DNA of 56,549 nucleotides from Limisphaerales bacterium (GTDB taxonomy: Bacteria; Verrucomicrobiota; Verrucomicrobiia; Limisphaerales; BOG-1460): assembly GCA_003159675.1 (NCBI GenBank), contig PLQC01000054.1:1-56549 (forward strand), in the 5' to 3' direction. The notes under the pieces were generated by a model. It searched no databases and had not been told where the DNA came from. It saw only the letters and a program-made list of their open reading frames with translations. The translations under genes were made by a program, and so were the position numbers. Every line of letters starts with the position of its first letter. Position 1 is the first letter of the stretch. Positions 34,512 through 43,448 of this stretch are shown piece by piece.

Positions 34512-35969
34512 TCACGCCGTTGCCGCGCTTTTCGCCGCGGCCAGGTCGCTGCGGCGCTGGGCCATGCTCTTGAAGAATTCATAGCCTTCGCGCAGGCGGC
34601 GCACGCAGACGTCCTTGTCCTCGAGCATCGTTTTGATGATGCGGAGAATCGGTTTCGGACGCAGGTAGTAGCGATGGTAGAAGCGCTCGACGCTTTCGAA
34701 GATCTCTTCCTTGCTCAGGCCCGGGTATTCAAGCGAGCTCTGCTGGAAGCCGTCGGTTTCCACCAGGTCGGCCTTGTCTTTCTTGGCGAACCAGCCGTTG
34801 AGCCTGGCCTGCTCGTACAGTTCCGTGCCCGGATACGGCGCGGCCAGGGAGACTTGCATACTGAACACGTCCAACTCCTGCGCAAAACGGATCGTCTGCT
34901 CGATGGTTTCCCGGGTTTCGACGGGCAGGCCGAGGATGAACGTGCCGTGAATGATGACACCCGCCTTGTGGCAATCCTTGGTGAAGCGGCGCATTTCGTC
35001 GGTGGTGACGCCCTTCTTGATGCGCGTCAGCGTCTCGTCGTTGCCGCTCTCATAGCCGACCAGGAACAGGCGGAGGCCGTTGTCCTTGAAACTTTTGATG
35101 GTGTCGTAATCGAGGTTCGCGCGGCTGTTGCAGCTCCAGGTCAAACCGAGCGGGCCGAGCTTTTTCGCGATCTCACGGGCGCGCGGCAGGTTCGCTGTGA
35201 ACGTGTCGTCATCGAAGAAGAACTCCCTCACCTGCGGGAAGAGCTTCTTCATGTAGGCCATTTCGTCGGCGACGTTTTGCGGCGAGCGAACGCGGTATTT
35301 GTGTCCGCCGATGGTCTGCGGCCAGAGGCAGAAGCTGCATTGGGCCGGGCACCCGCGACCCGTGTACAGGCTCACATACGGGTGCATGAGGTAGCCGATG
35401 AAATACTTTTCGATCTGGAGATCCCGCTTGTAAACGTCGGCCACCCACGGGAGCGAATCCATGTTCTGGATCATCTCGCGCTCGGGGTTGTGTCTGATCC
35501 TGCCGTCCTTGTCCTTGTAGGAAAGTCCGGCGATGGTTTCGAGCGGACGATCCTCGGCGACTTCCTTGCACGTGAAGTCAAATTCCTTCCGGCCCACCCA
35601 GTCGATTGCGGGCGAGGCTTTGAGCGTTTCGGTCGGCAACACCATCGTGTGCGCTCCGATGAAGCCGATTTTCGTGTCGGGCTTCTGCGCTTTGATCGCT
35701 TCGGCCACCTTGCAGTCGTTTTTCAACGACGGCGTGGAAGTGTTGATGATGACGTGATCGAAATCCTTTGCGATGCGGAGGCATTCCTCGACCCCGACGT
35801 CGTGCGGCGGGCAATCGAGCAGGCGCGAGTTCGGCACGAGCGCGGCGGGTTGCGCAAGCCAGGTGGGATACCAATAGCTGGTGACTTCGCGCCGGGCCTG
35901 GTAGCGCGCGCCGGCCCCGCCGTCGAAGCCGTCGAATGAAGGAGGACTGAGGAACAGTGTTTTGCTCAT
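34512..35969 (-). CDS. hpnJ: hopanoid-type B12-binding radical SAM protein HpnJ
   Basis: The 485-aa protein has a B12-binding-like N-domain (LFLSPPSFDGFDGGAGARYQ at the start) and a radical SAM core with the cluster motif GRGCPAQCSFCLWPQ (CX3CX2C). This pattern matches HpnJ, which acts on the side chain of bacteriohopanepolyols, in known cases forming the cyclitol ether ring. It follows hpnH by 13 bases on the same strand, supporting the call. The ATG at 35969 has AGGGG about five bases upstream; the longer frame from 36008 overlaps hpnH. Confidence 0.85.
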   Translation of the reverse strand: MSKTLFLSPPSFDGFDGGAGARYQARREVTSYWYPTWLAQPAALVPNSRLLDCPPHDVGVEECLRIAKDFDHVIINTSTPSLKNDCKVAEAIKAQKPDTKIGFIGAHTMVLPTETLKASPAIDWVGRKEFDFTCKEVAEDRPLETIAGLSYKDKDGRIRHNPEREMIQNMDSLPWVADVYKRDLQIEKYFIGYLMHPYVSLYTGRGCPAQCSFCLWPQTIGGHKYRVRSPQNVADEMAYMKKLFPQVREFFFDDDTFTANLPRAREIAKKLGPLGLTWSCNSRANLDYDTIKSFKDNGLRLFLVGYESGNDETLTRIKKGVTTDEMRRFTKDCHKAGVIIHGTFILGLPVETRETIEQTIRFAQELDVFSMQVSLAAPYPGTELYEQARLNGWFAKKDKADLVETDGFQQSSLEYPGLSKEEIFESVERFYHRYYLRPKPILRIIKTMLEDKDVCVRRLREGYEFFKSMAQRRSDLAAAKSAATA

Positions 35970-35982
35970 AAGCCCCTGAGAT

Positions 35983-37401
35983 TTACTCCACCCGCTTCGC
36001 CTCGGCAATTTTCGCCAGCAATGCCTCCCGCTGGCCGGTGTCGCCGGTGCCGCAGCCGCCGCCGTTGTGTTCGTGCGGCTCTTCGCGGCGCTGGAACGCC
36101 GATTGCGCGCCGTTCATGGCGGCCCGCGGGCTGTTGATGGCGGCGTTCGCCTCGGCCAGATGGCCTTTGCCGATGGAAACACCGTTGAACGCCCGAACCT
36201 TCGCGCCTGCGTAGTAGGGCTTGGGCTTGGGCCGGAAGTTATAACTGAAATTCTTCCAGTTGTCGCCGCGCTGATAGTTGGTGCCCAGCGCGCCGCTGGG
36301 ATCGTAGCCGCAATGGACCATGCAGTTTTCGCATCGTGGATCGCGCGCGACGCCGTTGATGACGCCGTATTTGTCCCACTGCACCTTGGCGAGCATTTCG
36401 TGGTAGCCGTCGTAATGGCCGTCGGTCATCAGATAGCACGGCGCCTTCCAGCCTTTGATGTTGTAGGTCGGAATCGCCCAGGCGGTGCACGTCAGCTCGC
36501 GTTTGCCGGCGAGAAACTCCTGGTAAACCGGGGTGCCGAAAATGGTGAACTTCTCGCCCCACTCCTGAATGTTTGCGAATTTCTCCCGCGTCATCTTGCG
36601 CGTGAGGAAGAAATCTTCGGGCTGTTTGCCGAGTCGCTTGACCATGTCCTTCTTGGCGGCGTCGTACTCGTAGCCGGGGGAAATGGTGTGGCCATCCACT
36701 TCGAGCGAGGAAAAGAACTCGAACATCTGCTCGATTTCCTTCACGTCGGATTCCTTATAGACGGTCGTGTTCGTGGCGACCTGGAAGCCGAGGATCTTGG
36801 CCATCTTGATCGCCTCGACGCACTCCTTGAAGACGCCCTCGCGCTCGACGATGAGGTCATGCGTGTATTCGAGGCCGTCGATATGGACATTCCAATACAT
36901 CCACCTCGTCGGGCGAATGACCGCCTTGGCGCGGGCTTTGTCGTCGGCCTTGCGGATGGTTTGGGCGTCCTTGTCGGAAATCAGTTTCTCCTGCAGCAAC
37001 CGCTTCAGCGCGGGTTCCAATTCCGGGGAGTAGATCGCCGCAAGGTAATCCTTCATTTTCTTGCGCATGAACACGCCGTTCGTGCAGACATAGACGATGC
37101 GGCCCTGGGCCAGAATCCCGTTCACCAGTTCCTCGATCTTCGGATAAATCAGCGGTTCGCCGCCGCAGATGCTGACCATCGGGGCCTCGCATTCCTCGGC
37201 AACCGCGAGGCATTTCTCGATGGGCACCATGTCCTTGAGATTGGTGGAGTACTCGCGGATGCGCCCGCAGCCGGTGCAGGTGAGATTGCACGTGTGAAGA
37301 GGCTCCAATTGCAGCACCATTGCGAATTTGGGCGTGCGCTTCAGCTTGTGTTTAATAATATGACCGGCGATTTTCGCCGTTAGAGCGAAGGGAAATCGCA
37401 T
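35983..37401 (-). CDS. hpnH: adenosyl-hopene transferase HpnH
   Basis: The 472-aa radical SAM enzyme adds the 5'-deoxyadenosyl group to diploptene, the first step to extended hopanoids. The cluster motif is HTCNLTCTGCGRI (CX3CX2C), followed by the SAM-binding GGE in SICGGEPLIYP and C-terminal Cys residues in CENCMVHCGYDPSGAL. It is longer than typical HpnH (about 340-380 aa), with an insert near residues 110-150 and a His/Gly/Cys-rich tail (EEPHEHNGGGCGTGDTG). The gene lies between a small lipoprotein gene and hpnJ. Confidence 0.88.
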   Translation of the reverse strand: MRFPFALTAKIAGHIIKHKLKRTPKFAMVLQLEPLHTCNLTCTGCGRIREYSTNLKDMVPIEKCLAVAEECEAPMVSICGGEPLIYPKIEELVNGILAQGRIVYVCTNGVFMRKKMKDYLAAIYSPELEPALKRLLQEKLISDKDAQTIRKADDKARAKAVIRPTRWMYWNVHIDGLEYTHDLIVEREGVFKECVEAIKMAKILGFQVATNTTVYKESDVKEIEQMFEFFSSLEVDGHTISPGYEYDAAKKDMVKRLGKQPEDFFLTRKMTREKFANIQEWGEKFTIFGTPVYQEFLAGKRELTCTAWAIPTYNIKGWKAPCYLMTDGHYDGYHEMLAKVQWDKYGVINGVARDPRCENCMVHCGYDPSGALGTNYQRGDNWKNFSYNFRPKPKPYYAGAKVRAFNGVSIGKGHLAEANAAINSPRAAMNGAQSAFQRREEPHEHNGGGCGTGDTGQREALLAKIAEAKRVE

Positions 37402-37408
37402 AAGCGGA

Positions 37409-37621
37409 TCAGTTTTTGGCTAATTGTGTCGAAGGCTCCGCAGGCGGCAGGACTGGGTCGTGCTGCGCGGGCGGGGGGGTGGCTTGGAGCAAACCGGGAA
37501 GGAAAAAGTCGAGCGGAGAAACGGTCTTGGACGCACTGATGCCGCCGCAACCTGCAGCCAGGAGCAGAAAGGCCGGACAGAACGCCAACCGCAGCAATTT
37601 GCCGTTTGATCTCACTCTCAT
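37409..37621 (-). CDS. small lipoprotein leading the hpnH-hpnJ operon
   Basis: The 70-aa protein has a lipoprotein signal (basic MRVRSNGKLLRL, hydrophobic core, lipobox LLAAGC at about residues 20-25). The short mature part contains SPLDFFLPGLL and a Pro-rich tail. It ends seven bases before the hpnH ATG, so it is co-transcribed with the hopanoid genes. No family is known to me. It starts 21 bases from the divergent TPR gene, so promoters of both genes must overlap. Confidence 0.65.
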   Translation of the reverse strand: MRVRSNGKLLRLAFCPAFLLLAAGCGGISASKTVSPLDFFLPGLLQATPPPAQHDPVLPPAEPSTQLAKN

Positions 37622-37642
37622 GTCAGTATATGACCAGTCGTG

Positions 37643-38515
37643 ATGTTCGCAACCCCTAATTCCGCCGGCATGGCATACGTCGCCAAGGTGCTGTGGCGAC
37701 GGCAATTGAGGTGGTTCGCTCCGCTCCGCCGCCTTTTCCGACCCGCGCCCCTCGCCGGATTTATAGGGATCGCTACCGGCTCTTTCATAGCGGTCTCGGG
37801 CCAACAAATGGCTGGTGACAAATCCTCGTCGGACACGGCTGCGGCGCGGACCGCGCGCGAGTTCAGGGAGGCCTCGAACCGGTACGTGGCCCATACCAAC
37901 GACGCCGAAGCCGCCTGGCAATTCGGCCGGGCCTGTTTCGATCTTGCGGAATTGACGACCAACAACCCCGCGCGGGCCGAAATTGCGGAAAAGGGCATCG
38001 CCGCATGCCGGGAAGCGATGGCGCTCCAGCCGGGGTCGGCGCCGGCGCATTACTATTTGGGAATGGATCTCGGTCAACTCGCGGATACGAAGCGCAATCT
38101 GGCGGCCCTGATGATGGTCAAGGAAATGGAGCGGGAATTCCTGGCGACGGCTGCATTGGACGAACAGTTTGATTATGCCGGGGCGGACCGGAACCTGGGA
38201 TTGCTTTATATGAAGGCGCCGGTCATCGCCAGCATCGGCAGCCGGAGCAAGGCGCGCCAGCATCTCCGGCGCTCGGTCGAACTGGCGCCCATGTATCCCG
38301 AGAATCGCCTGAACCTGATCGAGGCCCTTTTGAAGTGGGGCGACCTGGAGGCCGCCCGCCGCGAAGCAACCTACCTGGAGGAACTCTGGCCGGAAGCGCG
38401 GCGGCGGTTTTCCGACGCGAGCTGGGCGAAGAGTTGGCTGGATTGGGAAAAGCGGTTCCAAGCCGCGAAGCGCAGGATCGGGCAAGGGTCAAAGCCGGCA
38501 AAGCATTCCGGCTAG
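37643..38515 (+). CDS. TPR-type repeat protein, membrane-anchored or exported
   Basis: The 290-aa protein has a basic N-terminus and one hydrophobic segment (LAGFIGIATGSFIAVSG), then helical repeats of TPR type: AAWQFGRACFDLAEL, GIAACREAMALQPGSAPAHY and ARQHLRRSVELAPMYPENRL, where L-x-P-x-Y/S-A-x-A ends are visible. The family is a protein-interaction scaffold. ATG at 37643 is used; ATG at 37670 is possible. It overlaps ispE tail to tail by four bases. Confidence 0.7.
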   Translation: MFATPNSAGMAYVAKVLWRRQLRWFAPLRRLFRPAPLAGFIGIATGSFIAVSGQQMAGDKSSSDTAAARTAREFREASNRYVAHTNDAEAAWQFGRACFDLAELTTNNPARAEIAEKGIAACREAMALQPGSAPAHYYLGMDLGQLADTKRNLAALMMVKEMEREFLATAALDEQFDYAGADRNLGLLYMKAPVIASIGSRSKARQHLRRSVELAPMYPENRLNLIEALLKWGDLEAARREATYLEELWPEARRRFSDASWAKSWLDWEKRFQAAKRRIGQGSKPAKHSG

Positions 38516-39393
38516 GAAGACTGAACCGGAACCACGGCCGTCCAACAGGTCGCGCCGAATTTCCCCTTGAATTGCTCGGCCAACGTTTCTGCCGACGCCG
38601 GGTCGCCGGCCACGGCAAAGGTTGTCGAACCGCTCCCGGACAGGAGTGTCGCCGCCGCTCCTTTCTCGCGCAGGAATTCCTGGAAGAGGGCGACCAAGGG
38701 GTATTTCCCGAGGACGGGCGCTTCCAGCGAATTATAGAACTCCGGGGCGGCGAGCTTCAAATCGGCGGTTTGCAGGAGTGAAATCAGTTTTTGCGCGCGG
38801 CCCGGGCTGCCGTTCAAGGCGGCCGGAAATCGGGTAAGATTCTGATAAGCCCAGGGGGTTGAAACCCCGAACCCGGGATGGATCAGCAGGAACGCGGCCC
38901 CCTGCAGCGCCGGCAAGCTGTCCAGGGACTGGATTTTCTCACCGCGACCGGTGGCCAGCGCCGGCTTTGTTTGCAGGAAAAAGGGCACGTCAGAGCCGAG
39001 TTCCGCGGCGATTTCCCGGAGTTGCAGGGGCGAAAGAGGATGACCGAACAGTTCATTCAAGCCGGAGAGGGTTGCCGCGGCGTCACTGCTGCCGCCGCCG
39101 AGGCCCGCCGCCAGCGGGATGTTCTTCTCCAGGTGAATTCGCGCGCCCTCCCGGATGCCGGCTTTCTGGAGGAATGCGGTCGCGGCCCGGTGAACCAGGT
39201 TTCTGGAGTCCGTCGGGAGGCAGGGCAGGTTGCAGGTCAGTTCAATGCGGTTGGGGTGGCGGGCGAAGTCCAGGATGTCGAACACCCCGACGGGATGCAT
39301 CACGGTTTCGAGTTCGTGGAATCCGTCGGGGCGTTTGCCCAGGATGTTGAGCAACAGGTTGACCTTGCAGCCGGACTTTTTTTCAAGCGTCAT
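38512..39393 (-). CDS. ispE: 4-diphosphocytidyl-2-C-methyl-D-erythritol kinase
   Basis: The 293-aa GHMP kinase phosphorylates CDP-ME in the MEP isoprenoid pathway. The N-terminus KVNLLLNILGKRPDGFHELE and the ATP-binding PLAAGLGGGSSDAA are diagnostic, and the third GHMP motif SGSGSTTFAVAG is present. The pathway supplies hopanoid precursors, which fits the nearby hpn genes, but the gene is not in their operon. Length is normal. Confidence 0.92.
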   Translation of the reverse strand: MTLEKKSGCKVNLLLNILGKRPDGFHELETVMHPVGVFDILDFARHPNRIELTCNLPCLPTDSRNLVHRAATAFLQKAGIREGARIHLEKNIPLAAGLGGGSSDAAATLSGLNELFGHPLSPLQLREIAAELGSDVPFFLQTKPALATGRGEKIQSLDSLPALQGAAFLLIHPGFGVSTPWAYQNLTRFPAALNGSPGRAQKLISLLQTADLKLAAPEFYNSLEAPVLGKYPLVALFQEFLREKGAAATLLSGSGSTTFAVAGDPASAETLAEQFKGKFGATCWTAVVPVQSS

Positions 39394-39456
39394 AACAGAA
39401 ACGCCAACCCGGAAAGCATTCGGGGTTGGCGCGCTGTGGATGATTCCAACGGCTGC

Positions 39457-39900
39457 TCAGGGGATACTGAAAACCTCGAAACGGCTGCCGGGCACAAAGG
39501 GCAGCACTTCGCCCCCGCTGAAACCAAGGTAAGTGTCCGTGGCAAACATTGAATCCGCCACGAGGCCGGGGGTAAAACTATCCGGATAGACCGGCCCGGG
39601 CGCAAAATGATCGGTGAAGATCGGTCCATAGGGCGGCAAGGGGGCCGTCACCATCTCGTAGATGCCAATGCCCGTCCGGGCGAGGGTGCGATTGATGCCG
39701 CGCACAACACCGATGGTGTAGCCGGCGTCCGGTCCCTGGAAGATGGCGGTCTGTTCGACGGTGCGGCGGAATTCGCCGCAGCGGACGATATCCATTGAAT
39801 TGTCGAGTCCGCGGCCGAACTTCCGTTCCGTGTTGGCGCAACCGGAAGCCAGCGCGCCCACTGCTACAATCAGGGCAAGGAGGGAAAGCGCTTTTCGCAT
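39457..39900 (-). CDS. TIGR04073-like exosortase-associated lipoprotein
   Basis: The 147-aa protein has a lipobox signal (LIVAVGALASGC) and a mature part starting KFGRGLDNSMDIVRCGEFRR, with GYTIGVVRGINRTLARTG and YEMVTAPLPPYGP. This pattern resembles the TIGR04073 family, which occurs with exosortase/PEP-CTERM systems in Verrucomicrobia and others. Its role is unknown. No exosortase is in the window. It is separated from ispE by 63 bases. Confidence 0.7.
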   Translation of the reverse strand: MRKALSLLALIVAVGALASGCANTERKFGRGLDNSMDIVRCGEFRRTVEQTAIFQGPDAGYTIGVVRGINRTLARTGIGIYEMVTAPLPPYGPIFTDHFAPGPVYPDSFTPGLVADSMFATDTYLGFSGGEVLPFVPGSRFEVFSIP

Positions 39901-40023
39901 AAATGTTCGTTTCGTTGGTTGGAGATTAACGCGAATTGCCGGCTTGTAAAGAGGTTTTCAAAACGGATGCCCGCTTACGCTGAATCGGTCTCCATTTGTT
40001 TGTATGCAGCGGAAAAGAATTTG

Positions 40024-40156
40024 AACCACGGATGAATACCGATGAACACGGATAAATGAGCGGAAGACAAACGGCTCGCAAGGCTTTCAATACCCACCGT
40101 CTGATGAGTGAATCGCTCTTTTAAAAGCATCCTTCCATCCGTGTTCATCTGTGGTT
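40024..40156. repeat. inverted repeat of AACCAC-GGATGAACACGGAT type
   Basis: The left arm (40024-40053) contains AACCACGGATGAATACC followed by GATGAACACGGAT. The right arm (40137-40156), on the other strand, is AACCACAGATGAACACGGAT. This is a dispersed intergenic repeat word also common in other Verrucomicrobia. It lies between the TIGR04073 gene and the 3' end of tatC. Confidence 0.65.
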
Positions 40157-40176
40157 TTAATTGAATGGAGAAGGCT

Positions 40177-41193
40177 TCATTCCTGGTCTTCCGCCGCCTG
40201 TCGTTTCCGCTCCTGCCGGTCCCAGTACCAGGCGATCCAGACGCTGATTTCAAACAGGATTTGCAGCACGATCGCCATGACCACCTGGGTGAATATCTCC
40301 GGCGTCGTCAGCAGCGCTCCGAAAACCAGGTTGATCACGATCATATAACGGCGCATGGAGGAGAGCTTCTGATAGTCCAGAATGCCGATCTTCACCAGGG
40401 CCAGCAGCACGACGGGCAGCTCGAAGCCGAGCCCCATCCCCAGCATGAATTTTGTCACGAAACTGAAATACGTTTCCGCACGCCATTCCGGCACTTTCAC
40501 GCCCATCCACAGGGAAAACAGCTCGGCGAACTTCAACGCCCGAGCCAGAATAAAGAAATAGCAGAAGCTGACACCGGCCAAAAACAGCCCGACACCCACG
40601 CCGCATGCGCGGAGGACGTATTTCTTTTCCCTGACTTTCAGTGCCGGGAGGACGAACTGGGCTATGAAATAGAAAAGGAACGGCGCGGCGAGCAACAGGC
40701 CGGCGTAAAACGCAAGATGCAATGACGAGAGAAAGGGCGAGGCGGGATCGAGGTAAACCAAGTCGGTCCCGCTCGCGACAAGGGCGTCCTCCGAAGGGTG
40801 CAGGTCGGCATGAACGGCCAGATACAGATTGGTTCCGGACTCCACCGGATCCAACTGAATGACGACGAACCGGTTTGATCCGAGATCGAGGGGGCCCATC
40901 TGGTGGGAGGCCGTTTCAAAGACGGCGAGAGTGTTGGTCCCGAACCGGACCATCGCCCTCTGACCATGGCCCATCTGGATCAACGCCGCGTGTTGAAGCG
41001 GTCGCTTGAGAACCGTCACGATCTGGCTGGTTCCGTACAGGCAGACGATCATCGCCACCAGCAGCGCAGTGCCGCTCTTGATCAGCATCCAACGGAGGTC
41101 TTCGAGGTGTTCGAGAAAGGACTTTACCGGGCCGCCGTCGCCGCCCGCCCCCTCCCAGTCGTCACGACGCGGCTCTTCATTGGGATCGGCCAT
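40177..41193 (-). CDS. tatC: Sec-independent translocase subunit TatC with enlarged first periplasmic loop
   Basis: The 338-aa TatC binds twin-arginine signal peptides in the inner membrane. It has the N-terminal FLEHLEDLRWMLIKS motif with the conserved Glu, and six membrane segments. The first periplasmic loop spans about residues 55-158, roughly 60 residues longer than in E. coli, and includes beta-like sequence (GSNRFVVIQLDPVESGTNLY). The conserved end of the loop, DPASPFLSSLHL, is intact. It follows tatA by 25 bases. Confidence 0.9.
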   Translation of the reverse strand: MADPNEEPRRDDWEGAGGDGGPVKSFLEHLEDLRWMLIKSGTALLVAMIVCLYGTSQIVTVLKRPLQHAALIQMGHGQRAMVRFGTNTLAVFETASHQMGPLDLGSNRFVVIQLDPVESGTNLYLAVHADLHPSEDALVASGTDLVYLDPASPFLSSLHLAFYAGLLLAAPFLFYFIAQFVLPALKVREKKYVLRACGVGVGLFLAGVSFCYFFILARALKFAELFSLWMGVKVPEWRAETYFSFVTKFMLGMGLGFELPVVLLALVKIGILDYQKLSSMRRYMIVINLVFGALLTTPEIFTQVVMAIVLQILFEISVWIAWYWDRQERKRQAAEDQE

Positions 41194-41218
41194 GACAAAG
41201 GCTGCGGCGCGGGACTAT

Positions 41219-41500
41219 TCAGACTTTAGGCGCTGCAGGAGTTTGTGGGGCGTTCGGGTTGGCGGGAGTCGGGGTTGTGGGCGCCGATTTCGGGGCTGAA
41301 GGCGGCGGTGCGGGTTCATCGACGGATCGCTCGATTTCATCGGTGACTTCGCGCGAGGCTTTCTTGAACTCGTTGATTCCCTTGCCCAAGCCCTTGGCAA
41401 ATTCCGGTATTCGCTTGGCGCCAAATAAAACCAGGATGACGACCAGCACCAGAACCAGTTCGCCGCCGCTCAATCCCAACACTGCCAGACAAGCATTCAT
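41219..41500 (-). CDS. tatA: Sec-independent translocase subunit TatA
   Basis: The 93-aa protein has a short N-terminal membrane helix (GELVLVLVVILVLFG), the hinge FGAKRIPEFAKGLGKGINEF and an amphipathic helix, then a Pro/Ala-rich tail. This is the pore-forming TatA/E type. It precedes tatC on the same strand and follows pal after 154 bases, so the Tat pair adjoins the tol-pal genes. Confidence 0.9.
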   Translation of the reverse strand: MNACLAVLGLSGGELVLVLVVILVLFGAKRIPEFAKGLGKGINEFKKASREVTDEIERSVDEPAPPPSAPKSAPTTPTPANPNAPQTPAAPKV

Positions 41501-41654
41501 AATGGTTACCTATCCTTGCAAACTAACCCCGCCGCCACTAATAGTAAAGTGGCAAAACAGGCCCCAAGACCGAGAGGCGCATCCGGAGGGCGTGTTTCCC
41601 AAAGATTCGCAGCGTGACTCTGTGAGCCGCAGCGGGTTGGCCAGCTCTCTGTTC

Positions 41655-42242
41655 TTACTTGGATGGTGTCAGGAGGACGAAATCGTCGCGGCGATTCCTC
41701 GCGTGGGCATCCTCGTTATGGCCGGTGTCCACCGGACGGTCCTTGCCGTAACTGATGGTGTCAACGCGGGAGGCATCGACGCCGAGGCCGACGAGTTCTT
41801 CGCGGGCGGCCAGGGCGCGGCGTTCGCCGAGCGAGCGGTTATATTCCGCCGTTCCGCGTTCGTCGCAGTTGCCTTCCACCCTCACCGCAACGGACGGATT
41901 GGCCTTCAGATAATCGGCGACGGCCTCGATCTTGGATTTCTCGCTGCTCTTCACCACCGAGCTGTCATAATCGAAATGCACCGAGTCGGCTTTGAGCGTC
42001 TCGGCGTCTTCCGGCCAGCCGGCGTGTGAGCCGGGCGCATTCGCGGCGATGCCGCCCGACGCGCCACGGTCGGTGTTGTCCGTTCCGTTGCCGATGGAAT
42101 TGCCCGCGCCGGCTTCGCCGACAGCGCCCGTTCTTGCGCCCGGGATCGGCGTGACGGCCACGGGCTTGTGTTTGCATCCGACGCCGGCAATGCCGAGCGC
42201 CAATCCGATCGCCAATAAATTTCCAAACTTCGTCAGCTTCAT
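41655..42242 (-). CDS. pal: peptidoglycan-associated lipoprotein Pal (OmpA family)
   Basis: The 195-aa outer-membrane lipoprotein begins with a signal and lipobox (ALGIAGVGC), then a Gly/Asn-rich linker. A C-terminal OmpA domain contains VHFDYDSSVV, RVEGNCDERGTAEYNRSLGE and the peptidoglycan-binding Asp/Arg in VDTISYGKDRPVD. Pal ties the outer membrane to peptidoglycan and works with TolB. It is the fifth standard tol gene here, 24 bases after tolB. Confidence 0.93.
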   Translation of the reverse strand: MKLTKFGNLLAIGLALGIAGVGCKHKPVAVTPIPGARTGAVGEAGAGNSIGNGTDNTDRGASGGIAANAPGSHAGWPEDAETLKADSVHFDYDSSVVKSSEKSKIEAVADYLKANPSVAVRVEGNCDERGTAEYNRSLGERRALAAREELVGLGVDASRVDTISYGKDRPVDTGHNEDAHARNRRDDFVLLTPSK

Positions 42243-42266
42243 TTTGTCGTCTTTCGAGAAAAGGGC

Positions 42267-43448
42267 TTATCGAGCCCAACTGGGTTGAGAGTTCACACCC
42301 GACGAAACTCGGGCGACATCCTTGACTTGTTTCGTGGGAACGTCAAGCACAGACAGGTGCCCGCCTCCGCTGCGCCGCGAAAACACCAGCGTCCGGGAAT
42401 TGGGCGCCCAGGACGGGTCCTCGCCCGCCACCAGTTCGGTCACTTCTCCGCCTTCCGCCTTCACGACACAAATTTCGAACCCGCCCCTCTGCGCGGTGAA
42501 CGCGATCCATTGGCCGTCCGGCGACCAGTCCGGTTCGGTGGGATTCGGGACTCCTGAGGTGGGAATGCGTTGAGCCGATCCGCCCGACGCGGATATTTTG
42601 CAGAGCGCTCTTCTTTCTTTGATCTTCGTTGCGTAACAAATCCATTCACTATCGGGGGACCAGCAGGGCGACGACTCGTCCTCCGGCGATTTCGTCAGGC
42701 GCTTGATGTTGCTGCCGTCCGCGTCGGCGACGTACAAATCCGTCCAACCGTCCTTGCTGAGGATCATCGCCACTTTGCGGCCGTTGGGCGAGACGGCGGG
42801 GCTGATGCTCGAACCGCCGTACCACGCCACCGTTCGGCGCGCGCCGGTCGAGAGGTCGTGGGAGAAGATGGCGGGGTTGCCGAGCTTGTAGGAATTATAG
42901 TAAACGGCGAACCGGCCCGGGACCCAGCACGGCGCGGCCGCCAGCGAGTTGTCCCGCGTCACAGGTTGCGGGCCGTGACCGTCGAAATCCGCCACGTACA
43001 CCTCGCTCTTCCCGTAGCCGCCCTCGACGACGAAGGCGATTTTCGTCTGCCCGATGCCTTTTCGTCCCAGCGCCTGGACGAAGTCGTCGGCGAACGCATG
43101 GGCCTGCCGCCGCAGCGTCGAGCCGGAGTAGGCTTTCGAAACCAGCGCGTTCTTGTTGAAGTGATCCATCACCCGGCCCTCGAGGTTGCCGTTGTTGCTG
43201 CCGCTGATCAGGTATTGGGCGCCATTCGCGTTGGTAAAGCCGAACCCTTGAACGTACAGGTCGAACTGCAACACCGCGGCCGCTTCGCCCGTGAATCCGC
43301 TCATCGACACCCAGATCGGCGGCGTGTTGCCGGGCTCGGTGTTGCGGCTGAGCCGGATCGCATCGTCGTTCTGAGCCTGAACCAGAGTGGTGAGTCCGAG
43401 CAGGCCTGCAGCGATAAAAAGCCGATTGAAACAATGGTATTTTTTCAT
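42267..43448 (-). CDS. tolB: Tol-Pal system beta-propeller protein TolB
   Basis: The 393-aa periplasmic protein has a signal peptide (LFIAAGLLGLTTLVQA), an N-terminal alpha/beta domain and a C-terminal six-bladed propeller with repeated PDWSPDGQWIAF and PCWSPDSEWICYA blades. It links Pal to the inner-membrane Tol complex. It overlaps the upstream TolA-like gene by ATGA (43445-43448). Confidence 0.9.
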   Translation of the reverse strand: MKKYHCFNRLFIAAGLLGLTTLVQAQNDDAIRLSRNTEPGNTPPIWVSMSGFTGEAAAVLQFDLYVQGFGFTNANGAQYLISGSNNGNLEGRVMDHFNKNALVSKAYSGSTLRRQAHAFADDFVQALGRKGIGQTKIAFVVEGGYGKSEVYVADFDGHGPQPVTRDNSLAAAPCWVPGRFAVYYNSYKLGNPAIFSHDLSTGARRTVAWYGGSSISPAVSPNGRKVAMILSKDGWTDLYVADADGSNIKRLTKSPEDESSPCWSPDSEWICYATKIKERRALCKISASGGSAQRIPTSGVPNPTEPDWSPDGQWIAFTAQRGGFEICVVKAEGGEVTELVAGEDPSWAPNSRTLVFSRRSGGGHLSVLDVPTKQVKDVARVSSGVNSQPSWAR

